A stretch of 9,110 bases of DNA from an uncultured Synechococcus sp. (GTDB lineage Bacteria > Cyanobacteriota > Cyanobacteriia > PCC-6307 > Cyanobiaceae), in the NCBI GenBank assembly GCA_913020095.1, contig CAJWAH010000051.1, forward strand, positions 1-9,110. The letters are read 5' to 3'. Numbering within the stretch: position 1 is the stretch's first letter; each line of letters starts with the position of its first letter. The translations under genes and the position numbers were made by a program. This document shows positions 1 through 7,215 of this stretch, piece after piece. The notes under the pieces were generated by a model. The model saw only the letters and a program-made list of their open reading frames with translations. It made no database searches and had not been told where the DNA came from.

Positions 1-245
1 AGGCAGGTGGCAGTCATCTCGTCGCCGTAGGCGTTGCCACCTGGTGAGACAACATCAGGGCGGCGCTGGAACAGCGCGCTGCCGGCTTGTTTGACGATGC
101 GCTCGCGGCCTTCGGAAAGGATTTGGGCCACACGCAGACGGCGTTGCCCGCCAGTTGCGAAGGCCTTGATCTGATCAAGCTCGCCAGGGCTGAGATAACG
201 AGCTTCGGCGTCGGCGTTGATGATCGAGTTGGAGACGATGCTCAT
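1..245 (-). CDS. apcA: Allophycocyanin alpha subunit (5' part, truncated by window edge)
   Basis: Allophycocyanin alpha pairs with the beta subunit to form the trimers of the phycobilisome core, where it passes excitation energy towards the terminal emitters. I translated it by hand from the ATG at 245-243. It begins [20 protein letters not shown] and runs 81 complete codons to the window edge. The stretch around residues 75-81 (DEMTATC) is the family's bilin attachment site; Cys81 (Met counted as 1) should carry phycocyanobilin. A GAGG ribosome-binding element lies 9 nt upstream (255-258 on the plus strand). The remaining half, about 80 residues in this family, lies outside the window. It follows apcE on the same strand across a 358-bp gap, the usual cyanobacterial order, with apcB and apcC expected next. 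I see no frameshift or odd residue in the visible part. Confidence 0.97.
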   Translation of the reverse strand, partial: MSIVSNSIINADAEARYLSPGELDQIKAFATGGQRRLRVAQILSEGRERIVKQAGSALFQRRPDVVSPGGNAYGDEMTATC

Positions 246-401
246 GCAGTTCGGCCTCGAGGACAGGCGGCCGCCAGAGAGGTGACCGGGGAATCTTGGG
301 TGCGTGTTGCCGCAGGGCAAGCCCTTTGGCTGGATCAGTCTGGCTGATCGCTGGGTCATTCTGCGGCAGGGGGCTCATGCTCTCTGCTTTGCAGTAACAG
401 T

Positions 402-417
402 TCTTTACCCCTAAAGA
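402..417. repeat. Perfect 6-bp inverted repeat in the apcA leader
   Basis: TCTTTA (402-407) and TAAAGA (412-417) are perfect inverted copies around a 4-nt CCCC spacer. In the apcA leader RNA (minus strand) this would form a small hairpin with a GGGG loop. It overlaps the last bases of the downstream-most 11-mer. It may be a leader hairpin or a protein-binding palindrome. Confidence 0.45.
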
Positions 418-425
418 GTTTTCGT

Positions 426-448
426 AAACCCTTTGAGGGACAGGGTTT
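426..448. repeat. Perfect 7-bp inverted repeat with an alternative hairpin
   Basis: AAACCCT (426-432) and AGGGTTT (442-448) are perfect inverted copies with a 9-nt spacer. A competing shorter stem, CCCT (429-432) with AGGG (436-439), uses the same left arm, so the two folds exclude each other. On the apcA-sense strand neither is followed by a T-run, so they do not look like terminators. A role in leader folding or RNA stability is inferred. Confidence 0.45.
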
Positions 449-529
449 TCACAGGAGTTAGCAATAGTAACTGTTCAAGAAAATTATTTTGCTTAAAACT
501 GCAATATGCCGGCAAAAAGTATAAGTAGT

Positions 530-552
530 TAGCGCCGATTTGGCCGGCGCTA
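530..552 (-). terminator. Hairpin behind apcE, likely (partial) terminator
   Basis: TAGCGCCG (530-537) and CGGCGCTA (545-552) form a perfect 8-bp GC-rich stem with a 7-nt loop, beginning 51 bp past the apcE stop codon. On the minus strand the stem is followed by ACTACTTATACTTTTT, a moderately T-rich tail whose T-run starts several bases late. This fits an intrinsic terminator of limited strength. That would suit an arrangement where apcE is made at low level and the downstream apcA is driven mainly by its own promoter. Confidence 0.65.
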
Positions 553-603
553 GTGATTTCGAGTGATTTTTGCGCAGAAGCGTTGACCTCTCAGCTGGTG
601 GGC

Positions 604-3600
604 TCAGATGGCCGTATTGCTCGGCGCTGGGTTGAGGCCGGCTTTGCCTTGGCTCATGCGGGCTGTTTGGGTCAGGGTGACCAAGGGAACGCCAGCTTGG
701 CTTGTTACGCCGATGGGTCCCGGCACGACATTGCGCCCAAAGCTGTTGTTGTAGGTGTCTGATTCGATGAGATCAGCAACCGCCTGGACTTGACCATTCT
801 CGGCGCGATTGATCACAAACACGCTGATCTCCTCTGGCAGAGGGGCGCGCCCCAATAAGGCGAGATGGGCGGCCGCAGCTGCTTGCAGAGGAGGGAGGGC
901 ATAGAGGCGCTTTTGGAAGAGATCGCTGGATGCAATCTCAGCAACGAAGTCGACAACACCTGTTGTTCCAGAGCGCAACTGGGCTTCCGCTTCCAGCAGG
1001 CGCTCGCTGTCGGAGGGGATTCGATCGATGAGTTGCTGGTAGGTCGCCGCGATGACTTCCTGCAGCTCGGACTCACTGGGACTGTCGACCAATTTGAGCG
1101 GAGCAGGCAGCTCGGCGGCACTAGCCCTCAGGGCTTTTGGAGTAGCTCCGCCCATCAGCCCCAGCATGGTGTTGGCACTGGTGGGGGCTTTGAGGCGAAG
1201 ATCAGCGCCCATGGCCATCCCAACGCCAGAGCGGGTTGCCCTTGCCTGTTGGCTCCGGAATTGGCTGAGTGGTGTGCTGAAAGTTGGTTTACGCCCTTGG
1301 AGGCTGGGGCTGGGTTGTGAGCCACTGTCTTCAGCGGGACTACCGGACCTGGCGCCCTCTAGACCAACGCGGTTGCGCTGCCCCCTTGTGCTGATGACGG
1401 GGCGTTGCGGTGGGGTCTGCCCGGCATTGGGCTGCACCAAGGAAGCGGTGCTGTTGAGGCTCTGCAGGGGGTACCCACCTTGGGTTTGTAGGCCAATGGG
1501 ATAGGGAACCGTTTGCCTGCCGAAGGCATCGTTGTAGTCGATGGATTCGAGCAGAGCGTTGGTGGCCGCCCGTTGCCCTTGTTCCGCGCGCTGGCGAATG
1601 AAGCTGCTGATTTCTTCAGGCTTGGGTGAGCGGCCCAGCAGCGTGAGGTGGGCGGTAGCCGCGGCTAGCAATGGCGGCAGGTTGGTTAAGCGTTGTTGGT
1701 AGAGCTCGGAAGCGGCAACACCGGCAACAAAGCCAGAGACTGTTAGGGAACCGTTGCGCAGTTGAGATTCGATCTCGCTGCAACGTTCCGCGTCAAAGGG
1801 CATCCGGTTGAGCAGCTGCCGGTAGACCGCTTCGATCACGGCCTGCAGTTCTGACTCTGTGGCGTTGTCTGATAGCTCCAAGGGCACGTAGCCCACAGAC
1901 TCACGCCGGCTCAGGGCTTCGGGCTTGCTGCCCGAGAGCACCCGCTTCATCGTGGCTTGAGAGGTGGGACCGTCGTTGCTATCGACACCTGCGCGAAGAC
2001 GGACGGGCTGGAAGCCAGTGGTTCTGTTTTGCGGCAGAGCCCCGAAATTTGCGCTGCTATCTCGGCTCTGCAAGTTCCGCTGAACGGTGCTGCCGGGAGT
2101 ACGCAGTTCGGCTTTTTTCGAGGGTTCGGGCCGGGCCGTAGTGCTGAATCTTGCTCCAGTGGGAAGGGAGGCGGTATCCAGGGTTGGCCGGAAGGAGGGG
2201 ACCCTGCGGCTATTGACGTCAAACGCCGTGATGAACCGCTCGAAGGGAACGGTGTCGTCGCCAAAAGCGGTTTGGTATTCCTCGCTGTCGATCAGGGCGT
2301 CCACCACGCCAAAGAAGCCTTTGCGCGCTGCGGTGTCGAAATAGGAGTCGATTTCCCAGCGGCCAAAGGTGGGGCGTCCCAGCAGGCGCCGGTGCATCAC
2401 CTCGATGGCTTTGGTGATGTACAGGCCATCCCAATAGCGCTTTTGGAAGGCTTTCGAGCGGGCGAGCTGCCGGATGAACTCCTTGAGGCAGATCTCGCCG
2501 TTGGCCAGGCGCGATTCAGCGGAGCGCTGCTGTTCGCCGGCGTAACCGCTGTTGCCAATGACTTGCGTGTAAGCCGCGCGGATCACCGCTTGAACGGTTT
2601 TGGCGGTTTCGTTGACCTCAGGGCGCCGGCCTTCATTGGCCGTGGCGGGCATCGACACCACTCTGGGGCCCACCTTGCGGGGCTTGGTGGAGTTGAACGT
2701 GGGGCCGTTGATCTGGCCGGAAAGGTTCAGGCCGTTGCCCACCATCAAGCGGCGGGCGCTGTAGCCATAGGGGGCTGGGCGAGTCCTCACCGAGGCCGTG
2801 GGTGAGGGGAAGATGGCTCCGTAGCCCAGTGCGAGCGGATCATTGCCGCCGCCATAGGCGTGCTGGTCAGCGAGAGGCTGGCGGTAGGAGGCGTAAAGGG
2901 TGAGGTACTGGGGCGCCCCATCAAATGGTGCGCTGAAGCGGAACAGCTTGCGGTTGGAACCCCAACCCGCACTCTCCTGCGCTTCTTCACCGAGATCACG
3001 CAGGTAGGGAACGGTTTCCTCGCCAAAGACGCGGGCATATTCCATGGAGTTGACCAGGGAATCCACCAGGCCATTGAGGCCCTGCTCGCTGACGATCGAG
3101 AAATACTTGCGGAACTCCTCCAGGGAGCTGATGCCGCGACCCAGGAAATGGCGGAAGGCCAGCTCAACAGCGCGGGTGTTGGCAAAACGGCTGAAGAATT
3201 GCTGGCGGTACTCCTTGCTGCGGCCCAGGGCACGAATGAACTCGCGCATCGAGATTTGGCCCTGGGCCACCTGGGAGGCCTCCACTGGGCAGGGAGCCTG
3301 GGAATAGGCCTTGGCGATGTCGCGCTGAAACACCTGGCGGTAGGCGGCACGGATGATCTCGGCCTTCTCCACACCGGAGAGGTTGGGCTTGATCACAAAG
3401 CGCTGCGGCCCCTCCGATGCCAAGGCATAGATGGCAGGCAGTTGCAGACCCTGTTGCTGCGGATTGCCAGGACGCTGCCGGGCAGATGGGGTCGCCACTG
3501 CGAGCTCCTCAATCAGCACGTTGAAGCAGGCAATCACCAGGTTGCGCTCCTCGCTGCCCACCTCAAAGAGGGCCGCTGCAGCGGCGCGCATTTCCTGAAG

Positions 3601-4224
3601 CGCCAGGTTGGTGGCCGGCAGCGAGCAACCCTTTTCGAGGATGTCCCGCAGGCCCCTGGCATTGACGCGCAGGATGCTGGGATCCCCCGCCACCAAGGCG
3701 TAGCCCACGTAGCGAACGAACCAGCCCAGATCCCGAACGGATTTGCGCATCCGCTCGTTGCCATAGCGGGAAATATTGATGGGGGTGAAACCCGCCGGAA
3801 TCAGGATGCGGACATCGGCTGGAGTGGAAAAGCCTTCGCGGATGCGGCCGAGGAAGCCGCCGCCGCCGCTGCCTTGAACAAAGGTTTCAACGGAGCTGGC
3901 AAAGGCTTGTTGGTCAGAAGCCAGGCGCTCTTCCCCCTGTTGGCTGGTGATCGGAGCCAGGGGCTCATCAAGGAACGAGAGTGGCGTGCCACCCACAAAA
4001 ATGCGGTTGGCGGCGCGGGCCACGATCAGCTGAGCGTTGGCACTCAGAACCCTGGAAGCCTGCACACGGCTCTGGCCGCTTTGGAAAAAATTGATCAGGT
4101 TGTCCAGCTCCCCTCGGTCGGGGAAGCGGTCCTGTTGCTCGGCCTGACGGACGCTCGAGAGGGGCAGGGTGTCGTACAGCTGGGGGCTGACCCTTGGGCT
4201 GCCACTACTCGCGGTCACAGACAT
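604..4224 (-). CDS. apcE: Phycobilisome core-membrane linker LCM (ApcE), four REP domains
   Basis: ApcE anchors the phycobilisome core to the thylakoid surface, organises the core cylinders, and carries a bilin that acts as a terminal emitter. The protein is 1206 residues. Residues about 1-245 are the phycobiliprotein-like domain, interrupted by the PB loop (about 80-145, with a Gly-rich patch at 118-123). Cys200, in the context EKGCS, aligns with the known bilin cysteine. Four REP linker domains follow at about 283-410, 538-665, 788-920 and 1044-1180, each ending in a variant of FG-x3-VP. Long Ser/Pro/Arg-rich basic spacers separate REP2/3 and REP3/4. Four REPs are known from pentacylindrical cores (Nostoc type), against two or three in smaller cores. 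The start is supported by AGGAG 7 nt upstream. The stop is TGA at 606-604. The family assignment is certain; core shape is inferred from REP count. Confidence 0.98.
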   Translation of the reverse strand: MSVTASSGSPRVSPQLYDTLPLSSVRQAEQQDRFPDRGELDNLINFFQSGQSRVQASRVLSANAQLIVARAANRIFVGGTPLSFLDEPLAPITSQQGEERLASDQQAFASSVETFVQGSGGGGFLGRIREGFSTPADVRILIPAGFTPINISRYGNERMRKSVRDLGWFVRYVGYALVAGDPSILRVNARGLRDILEKGCSLPATNLALQEMRAAAAALFEVGSEERNLVIACFNVLIEELAVATPSARQRPGNPQQQGLQLPAIYALASEGPQRFVIKPNLSGVEKAEIIRAAYRQVFQRDIAKAYSQAPCPVEASQVAQGQISMREFIRALGRSKEYRQQFFSRFANTRAVELAFRHFLGRGISSLEEFRKYFSIVSEQGLNGLVDSLVNSMEYARVFGEETVPYLRDLGEEAQESAGWGSNRKLFRFSAPFDGAPQYLTLYASYRQPLADQHAYGGGNDPLALGYGAIFPSPTASVRTRPAPYGYSARRLMVGNGLNLSGQINGPTFNSTKPRKVGPRVVSMPATANEGRRPEVNETAKTVQAVIRAAYTQVIGNSGYAGEQQRSAESRLANGEICLKEFIRQLARSKAFQKRYWDGLYITKAIEVMHRRLLGRPTFGRWEIDSYFDTAARKGFFGVVDALIDSEEYQTAFGDDTVPFERFITAFDVNSRRVPSFRPTLDTASLPTGARFSTTARPEPSKKAELRTPGSTVQRNLQSRDSSANFGALPQNRTTGFQPVRLRAGVDSNDGPTSQATMKRVLSGSKPEALSRRESVGYVPLELSDNATESELQAVIEAVYRQLLNRMPFDAERCSEIESQLRNGSLTVSGFVAGVAASELYQQRLTNLPPLLAAATAHLTLLGRSPKPEEISSFIRQRAEQGQRAATNALLESIDYNDAFGRQTVPYPIGLQTQGGYPLQSLNSTASLVQPNAGQTPPQRPVISTRGQRNRVGLEGARSGSPAEDSGSQPSPSLQGRKPTFSTPLSQFRSQQARATRSGVGMAMGADLRLKAPTSANTMLGLMGGATPKALRASAAELPAPLKLVDSPSESELQEVIAATYQQLIDRIPSDSERLLEAEAQLRSGTTGVVDFVAEIASSDLFQKRLYALPPLQAAAAAHLALLGRAPLPEEISVFVINRAENGQVQAVADLIESDTYNNSFGRNVVPGPIGVTSQAGVPLVTLTQTARMSQGKAGLNPAPSNTAI

Positions 4225-4378
4225 TTAAAAGCTCCTCTGGCAACCGGCCACGGCCGGGGCTCGTGCAGGTTACGGCTGAGCTTGCAGGCCTCGTCGGCTG
4301 CATGAACAAATGTTTGCAGCCTTGATCCAGTCGATGGGGCGGCGATGAGAGGCTCACCGAGCGCCCACTTTCAGGCTG
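4225..4378. promoter_or_regulatory. Divergent regulatory region between apcE and the methyltransferase
   Basis: These 154 bp separate oppositely transcribed genes and must hold at least the apcE control region. Next to apcE lies a good ribosome-binding site (CTCCT at 4232-4236 on plus, AGGAG on minus). Just upstream of it is a GC palindrome CCGGCC-AC-GGCCGG (4244-4257) that could fold in the apcE leader. Further out, GCTGCA (4297-4302) and TGCAGC (4315-4320) form a 6-bp inverted repeat with 12 bp between the arms, and TGCAGG also occurs at 4264-4269 and 4283-4288. I cannot identify convincing -35/-10 pairs for either gene. Confidence 0.5.
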
Positions 4379-5575
4379 TTGACTCCAGGCCCCCACCCCA
4401 CGGATTCCGCCACCCCCGTGGTGAGTGCCTTCTACGACCGTTTCCCCTACCCCGCCGATCCGATCCAAGACGGTCCACCGCCTGGTTACAACTGGCGCTG
4501 GAGCCACGCCGATGCCTACAGCTCCTGTGCTGGCGTGTTGCCTCCCCAGCGCCCAACCCTGCGGATCCTCGATGCGGGCTGTGGAACAGGGGTCAGCACC
4601 GATTACCTCGCCCACCTCAATCCAGGTGCCGAGATTTTGGCCATCGATATCAGTGCCGGAACCCTGGCCATGGCCCAAGAGCGCTGCCAGCGCTCTGGCG
4701 CCATCGAGCAGGCCGCGGTGCGGTTTCAACAGCGCAGCCTGTTGGATCTAGCTGGTGAAGGCCCCTTCGATCACATCAACAGCGTTGGGGTGCTGCATCA
4801 CCTCGACAATCCCCAGGCCGGATTGAAGGCCTTGGCGCCGTTGCTCTCCCCAGGCGGCATCTTGCATCTATTTCTGTATGCCGATGCCGGCCGCTGGGAG
4901 ATCCACCGGGTGCAGCGCGCCTTGGGCTTGCTCGGTGCTGGCTATGGCGAGGACGGACTGCGTTTGGGACGCGCTCTCTTGAGCGAGCTGCCCGAAGACA
5001 ACCGCCTGCGCCAACGCCATGAATCCCGTTGGGCCATCGATACCGCCCACGACCCCAATTTCGCGGACATGTACTTGCATCCGCAGGAGACCAGTTACGA
5101 CCTGCGCCGGCTCTGGGACTTCGTTGCCGCCGCTGATTTGCATTTCCTTGGTTTCAGCAATCCAGAGCAGTGGCAGCTCGGGCGTTTGCTGCAGGGTGAA
5201 CTGCTCGAGCGCGCCCAGGCGTTGCCCCAAGAGCAGCAGTGGTTGTTGATGGAGGCGTTGGATCCCGAGATCAGCCACTGGGAGTTTTTCCTTTCCAACC
5301 AGCCCCTCGCCCGCCAGGGGTGGACGGATGACCAAGAGCTCCTGGCGGCCATCGGAACGCGTAGCCGCTGCCTGTGGGGCTGGCCCAGCCCAAATTTGTT
5401 CGATCGCAACATGGCGCCACTGCAGCTCAGTGAGGCGCAATTGGCCCTGATGCAGGCGGTTAATCCTGAGCAGAACCTGGGGGCCCTTGAGCTGACACTG
5501 ACGCCGCAGCAGCGTTGTAGAGCAGCTCGGGAGATGCATGCCGCAGGCGTGCTTTTGCTCGCCAAGGGACGCTGA
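4379..5575 (+). CDS. Class I SAM-dependent methyltransferase, substrate unknown
   Basis: This is a Rossmann-fold methyltransferase, up to 398 residues, that should transfer a methyl group from S-adenosylmethionine. The catalytic fold is in the N-terminal half: the glycine motif ILDAGCGTG (63-71), the acidic end of strand 2 at Asp90 (ILAID), VGVLHHLDNP (136-145) and LLSPGG (155-160). The C-terminal 200 residues show no motif I recognise. A YDRFPYP motif precedes the fold (19-25). The start is unsettled: TTG at 4379, with CAGG just upstream, or GTG at 4418/4421; there is no early in-frame ATG. It lies between divergent apcE and, 85 bp downstream, atp1, with no obvious terminator before the atp genes. 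A link to phycobiliprotein methylation (as by CpcM, the beta-Asn72 methyltransferase) is conceivable from position alone, but I have no sequence proof. Confidence 0.85.
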   Translation: MTPGPHPTDSATPVVSAFYDRFPYPADPIQDGPPPGYNWRWSHADAYSSCAGVLPPQRPTLRILDAGCGTGVSTDYLAHLNPGAEILAIDISAGTLAMAQERCQRSGAIEQAAVRFQQRSLLDLAGEGPFDHINSVGVLHHLDNPQAGLKALAPLLSPGGILHLFLYADAGRWEIHRVQRALGLLGAGYGEDGLRLGRALLSELPEDNRLRQRHESRWAIDTAHDPNFADMYLHPQETSYDLRRLWDFVAAADLHFLGFSNPEQWQLGRLLQGELLERAQALPQEQQWLLMEALDPEISHWEFFLSNQPLARQGWTDDQELLAAIGTRSRCLWGWPSPNLFDRNMAPLQLSEAQLALMQAVNPEQNLGALELTLTPQQRCRAAREMHAAGVLLLAKGR

Positions 5576-5660
5576 ACTCACGTGATAGATTCCGCGGGCT
5601 CTTGGCGGCGTCAACACCCTTGAGATCACAATCCTCAGGTGCGTTGTTGCTTCCTTGGCC
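5576..5660 (+). promoter_or_regulatory. Upstream region of the ATP synthase operon
   Basis: This 85-bp gap precedes atp1 and is the likely place for an operon promoter. A TTGGCG hexamer occurs at 5602-5607, but I see no well-spaced -10. A weak stem, CC(T)TGAG (5618-5624) with CTCAGG (5634-5639), has one bulged base. No terminator for the methyltransferase gene is evident, so read-through into the atp genes is possible. Confidence 0.35.
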
Positions 5661-6038
5661 ATGACCATTGACCCCATGGCGGACTACCGACGTCTTCAAC
5701 GTTGGTCGCTGCTGATGTCCTTGGTCTTGGCAGCCTTCGCTGTGCTGATCAGTGCGGTTTGGTTCTCAGGAACCACCGTGTTGAGCGTGGCGGTTGGCTG
5801 CACGGCTGGTTGGCTCTACCTCCTGCTTCTCTCCCGTGCTGTTGAGAAGTTGGGAACCCAGAGCAGGTCATTGGGCAAAGCCCAATTGCTTGTTCCCGTG
5901 GTTCTGGTGTTGCTCTCCACCCGCTGGCCGTTGCTTGAGCTGCTGCCAGCCCTGATCGGTTTTCTGATCTACAAACCCGCGGTGATCATCACCACCGCTT
6001 TGGATCTTCGATCCAATCCCAAGCCCTCAAACGCCTAG
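5661..6038 (+). CDS. atp1: ATP synthase accessory membrane protein I (Atp1/AtpI family)
   Basis: This is the small hydrophobic protein that leads cyanobacterial and many bacterial atp operons. The family is thought to help c-ring assembly or cation supply, and it is not part of the final enzyme. The 125-residue product has four hydrophobic segments (about 15-35, 38-58, 75-87 and 90-108) separated by a basic loop (RAVEKLGTQSRSLGK, 59-73). I chose the ATG at 5661. A TTG two codons upstream (5655) and an ATG five codons downstream (5676) are alternatives, and none has a clear ribosome-binding site. The stop is 6 nt before the subunit a gene. This family diverges fast, so the call rests on size, topology and first place in the operon. 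Confidence 0.85.
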   Translation: MTIDPMADYRRLQRWSLLMSLVLAAFAVLISAVWFSGTTVLSVAVGCTAGWLYLLLLSRAVEKLGTQSRSLGKAQLLVPVVLVLLSTRWPLLELLPALIGFLIYKPAVIITTALDLRSNPKPSNA

Positions 6039-6044
6039 GACCCG

Positions 6045-6764
6045 GTGCTCTTACACCTTCCCCTTGCCGAACTCGAGGTGGGTCACCACCTCTACTGGCA
6101 GATCGGCAATCTGAATATTCACGGTCAGGTTTTTCTTAGCTCCTGGATCGTTATTGGCGCCCTGCTTGCTGTGGTTGTCCTTGGCACCCGCAAGATGGAG
6201 CGTGATCCGCGCGGAGTCCAGAACCTGCTGGAGTTCCTCTGGGACTACCTGCGTGATCTGGCCCGTGATCAGATCGGTGAAAAGGTCTACCGCGATTGGC
6301 TGCCATTCATCGGCACCCTGTTCCTGTTCATTTTTGTCAGCAACTGGGGTGGCGCTCTGATTCCTTGGCGCATCGTTCATCTGCCTAGCGGCGAACTTGG
6401 TGCGCCCACGGCTGACATCAACACCACCGTGGCCATGGCCCTGTTGGTGTCCTTGGCGTTCTTCTATGCCGGTCTGAGCAACAAGGGTCTGAAGTTCTTC
6501 GAGTACTACGTGGAGCCGACTCCGATCATGCTCCCGTTCAAGATCATCGAGGAATTCACCAAGCCCCTGTCCCTGTCCTTCCGTCTGTTTGGCAACATCC
6601 TTGCCGACGAATTGGCAGTGGCCGTTCTGGCCTCCTTGGTGCCCCTGCTTGTGCCCCTGCCGGTCATGCTGCTTGGCCTGTTTACCAGTGCCATTCAGGC
6701 TTTGATCTTCGCGACCCTCGCCGCCTTCTACATCGGTGAGGCCGTTCACGAGGAAGCTCATTAA
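6045..6764 (+). CDS. atpB: ATP synthase Fo subunit a
   Basis: Subunit a (also called atpI in cyanobacteria) forms the two proton half-channels beside the c-ring in the thylakoid membrane. The 239-residue protein has the hallmarks of the family: PTADINTT (121-128), several membrane helices, and SLSFRLFGN (176-184). Arg180 in that motif is the essential arginine that resets the c-subunit carboxylate. It ends with a Gly-Glu-Ala-Val-His tail typical of the cyanobacterial and chloroplast type. The start is GTG at 6045, 6 nt after the atp1 stop; AGGA (6037-6040) overlaps that stop and could serve as a ribosome-binding site with short spacing. The tight gap suggests translational coupling with atp1. 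A 171-bp gap follows before the c-subunit gene. Confidence 0.97.
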   Translation: MLLHLPLAELEVGHHLYWQIGNLNIHGQVFLSSWIVIGALLAVVVLGTRKMERDPRGVQNLLEFLWDYLRDLARDQIGEKVYRDWLPFIGTLFLFIFVSNWGGALIPWRIVHLPSGELGAPTADINTTVAMALLVSLAFFYAGLSNKGLKFFEYYVEPTPIMLPFKIIEEFTKPLSLSFRLFGNILADELAVAVLASLVPLLVPLPVMLLGLFTSAIQALIFATLAAFYIGEAVHEEAH

Positions 6765-7184
<420 letters not shown>

Positions 7185-7195
7185 TCTGAGGACTT

Positions 7196-7215
7196 GGGAG
7201 CGCCCTAGCGCTCCC
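7196..7215 (+). ncRNA. Perfect 8-bp hairpin behind the c-subunit gene
   Basis: GGGAGCGC (7196-7203) and GCGCTCCC (7208-7215) form a perfect, very GC-rich stem with a CCTA loop, 11 nt after the c-subunit stop. It is followed by C/T-rich sequence rather than a T-run, so it is a poor intrinsic terminator. I read it as a likely mRNA 3'-end stabiliser or processing site that could raise the abundance of c-subunit message relative to the rest of the operon. That role is inferred; the structure itself is plain in the sequence. Confidence 0.6.

Larger units (their letters stand above)
393..476. repeat. Spaced near-identical 11-mers upstream of apcA
   Basis: AGTAACAGTTC (393-403) and AGTAACTGTTC (466-476) match at 10 of 11 positions and lie in the same orientation, 73 bp apart start to start. 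That is close to seven helical turns, so both would face the same side of the DNA. On the minus strand each contains GTTAC, which resembles the half-site core of the HLR1 element bound by the response regulator RpaB, but the usual tandem half-sites are not seen. A role as an operator pair is inference; chance similarity in an AT-rich region is possible. Confidence 0.4.
246..603 (-). promoter_or_regulatory. apcE-apcA intergenic region: apcA promoter and long leader
   Basis: This 358-bp stretch holds no credible gene. It is AT-rich between about 380 and 530, in contrast to the GC-rich genes on either side. Read on the minus strand it contains, in order, a terminator-like hairpin behind apcE, an AT-rich tract, a TACTAT hexamer (464-469) that could be a -10 element without a recognisable -35, a direct repeat, two inverted repeats and the apcA ribosome-binding element. 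Highly expressed apc operons commonly have their own promoter and a long leader, and that is the natural reading here. The start point cannot be fixed from sequence. If TACTAT is the -10 element, the leader would be roughly 210 nt. Confidence 0.6.

Noticed and set aside
87..347. An 86-codon plus-strand open frame at the left edge
   Set aside because: It is antisense to apcA over most of its length, and the apcA reading is unmistakable.
553..762. A 69-codon plus-strand open frame behind apcE
   Set aside because: It overlaps the C-terminal codons of apcE on the other strand, has no ribosome-binding site and no recognisable protein features.
1957..2805. A 282-codon open frame on the plus strand opposite the middle of apcE
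   Set aside because: It is Gly/Ala-rich, lacks a recognisable fold, and is fully covered by the REP2 region and spacers of apcE; it is a coding shadow.
2860..4305. A 481-codon open frame on the plus strand opposite the apcE N-terminal half
   Set aside because: It lies entirely antisense to apcE across its conserved domains, its product has no recognisable domain, and long antisense frames are expected opposite GC-rich genes with low stop frequency.
4868..5677. A 269-codon open frame on the minus strand opposite the methyltransferase
   Set aside because: The plus-strand frame carries clear methyltransferase motifs over the same bases; the minus frame has none and runs into the start of atp1.
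6051..6761. A 236-codon open frame on the minus strand opposite atpB
   Set aside because: It mirrors subunit a exactly and is rich in Gln and Gly with no membrane or enzyme motif; it is an antisense shadow.
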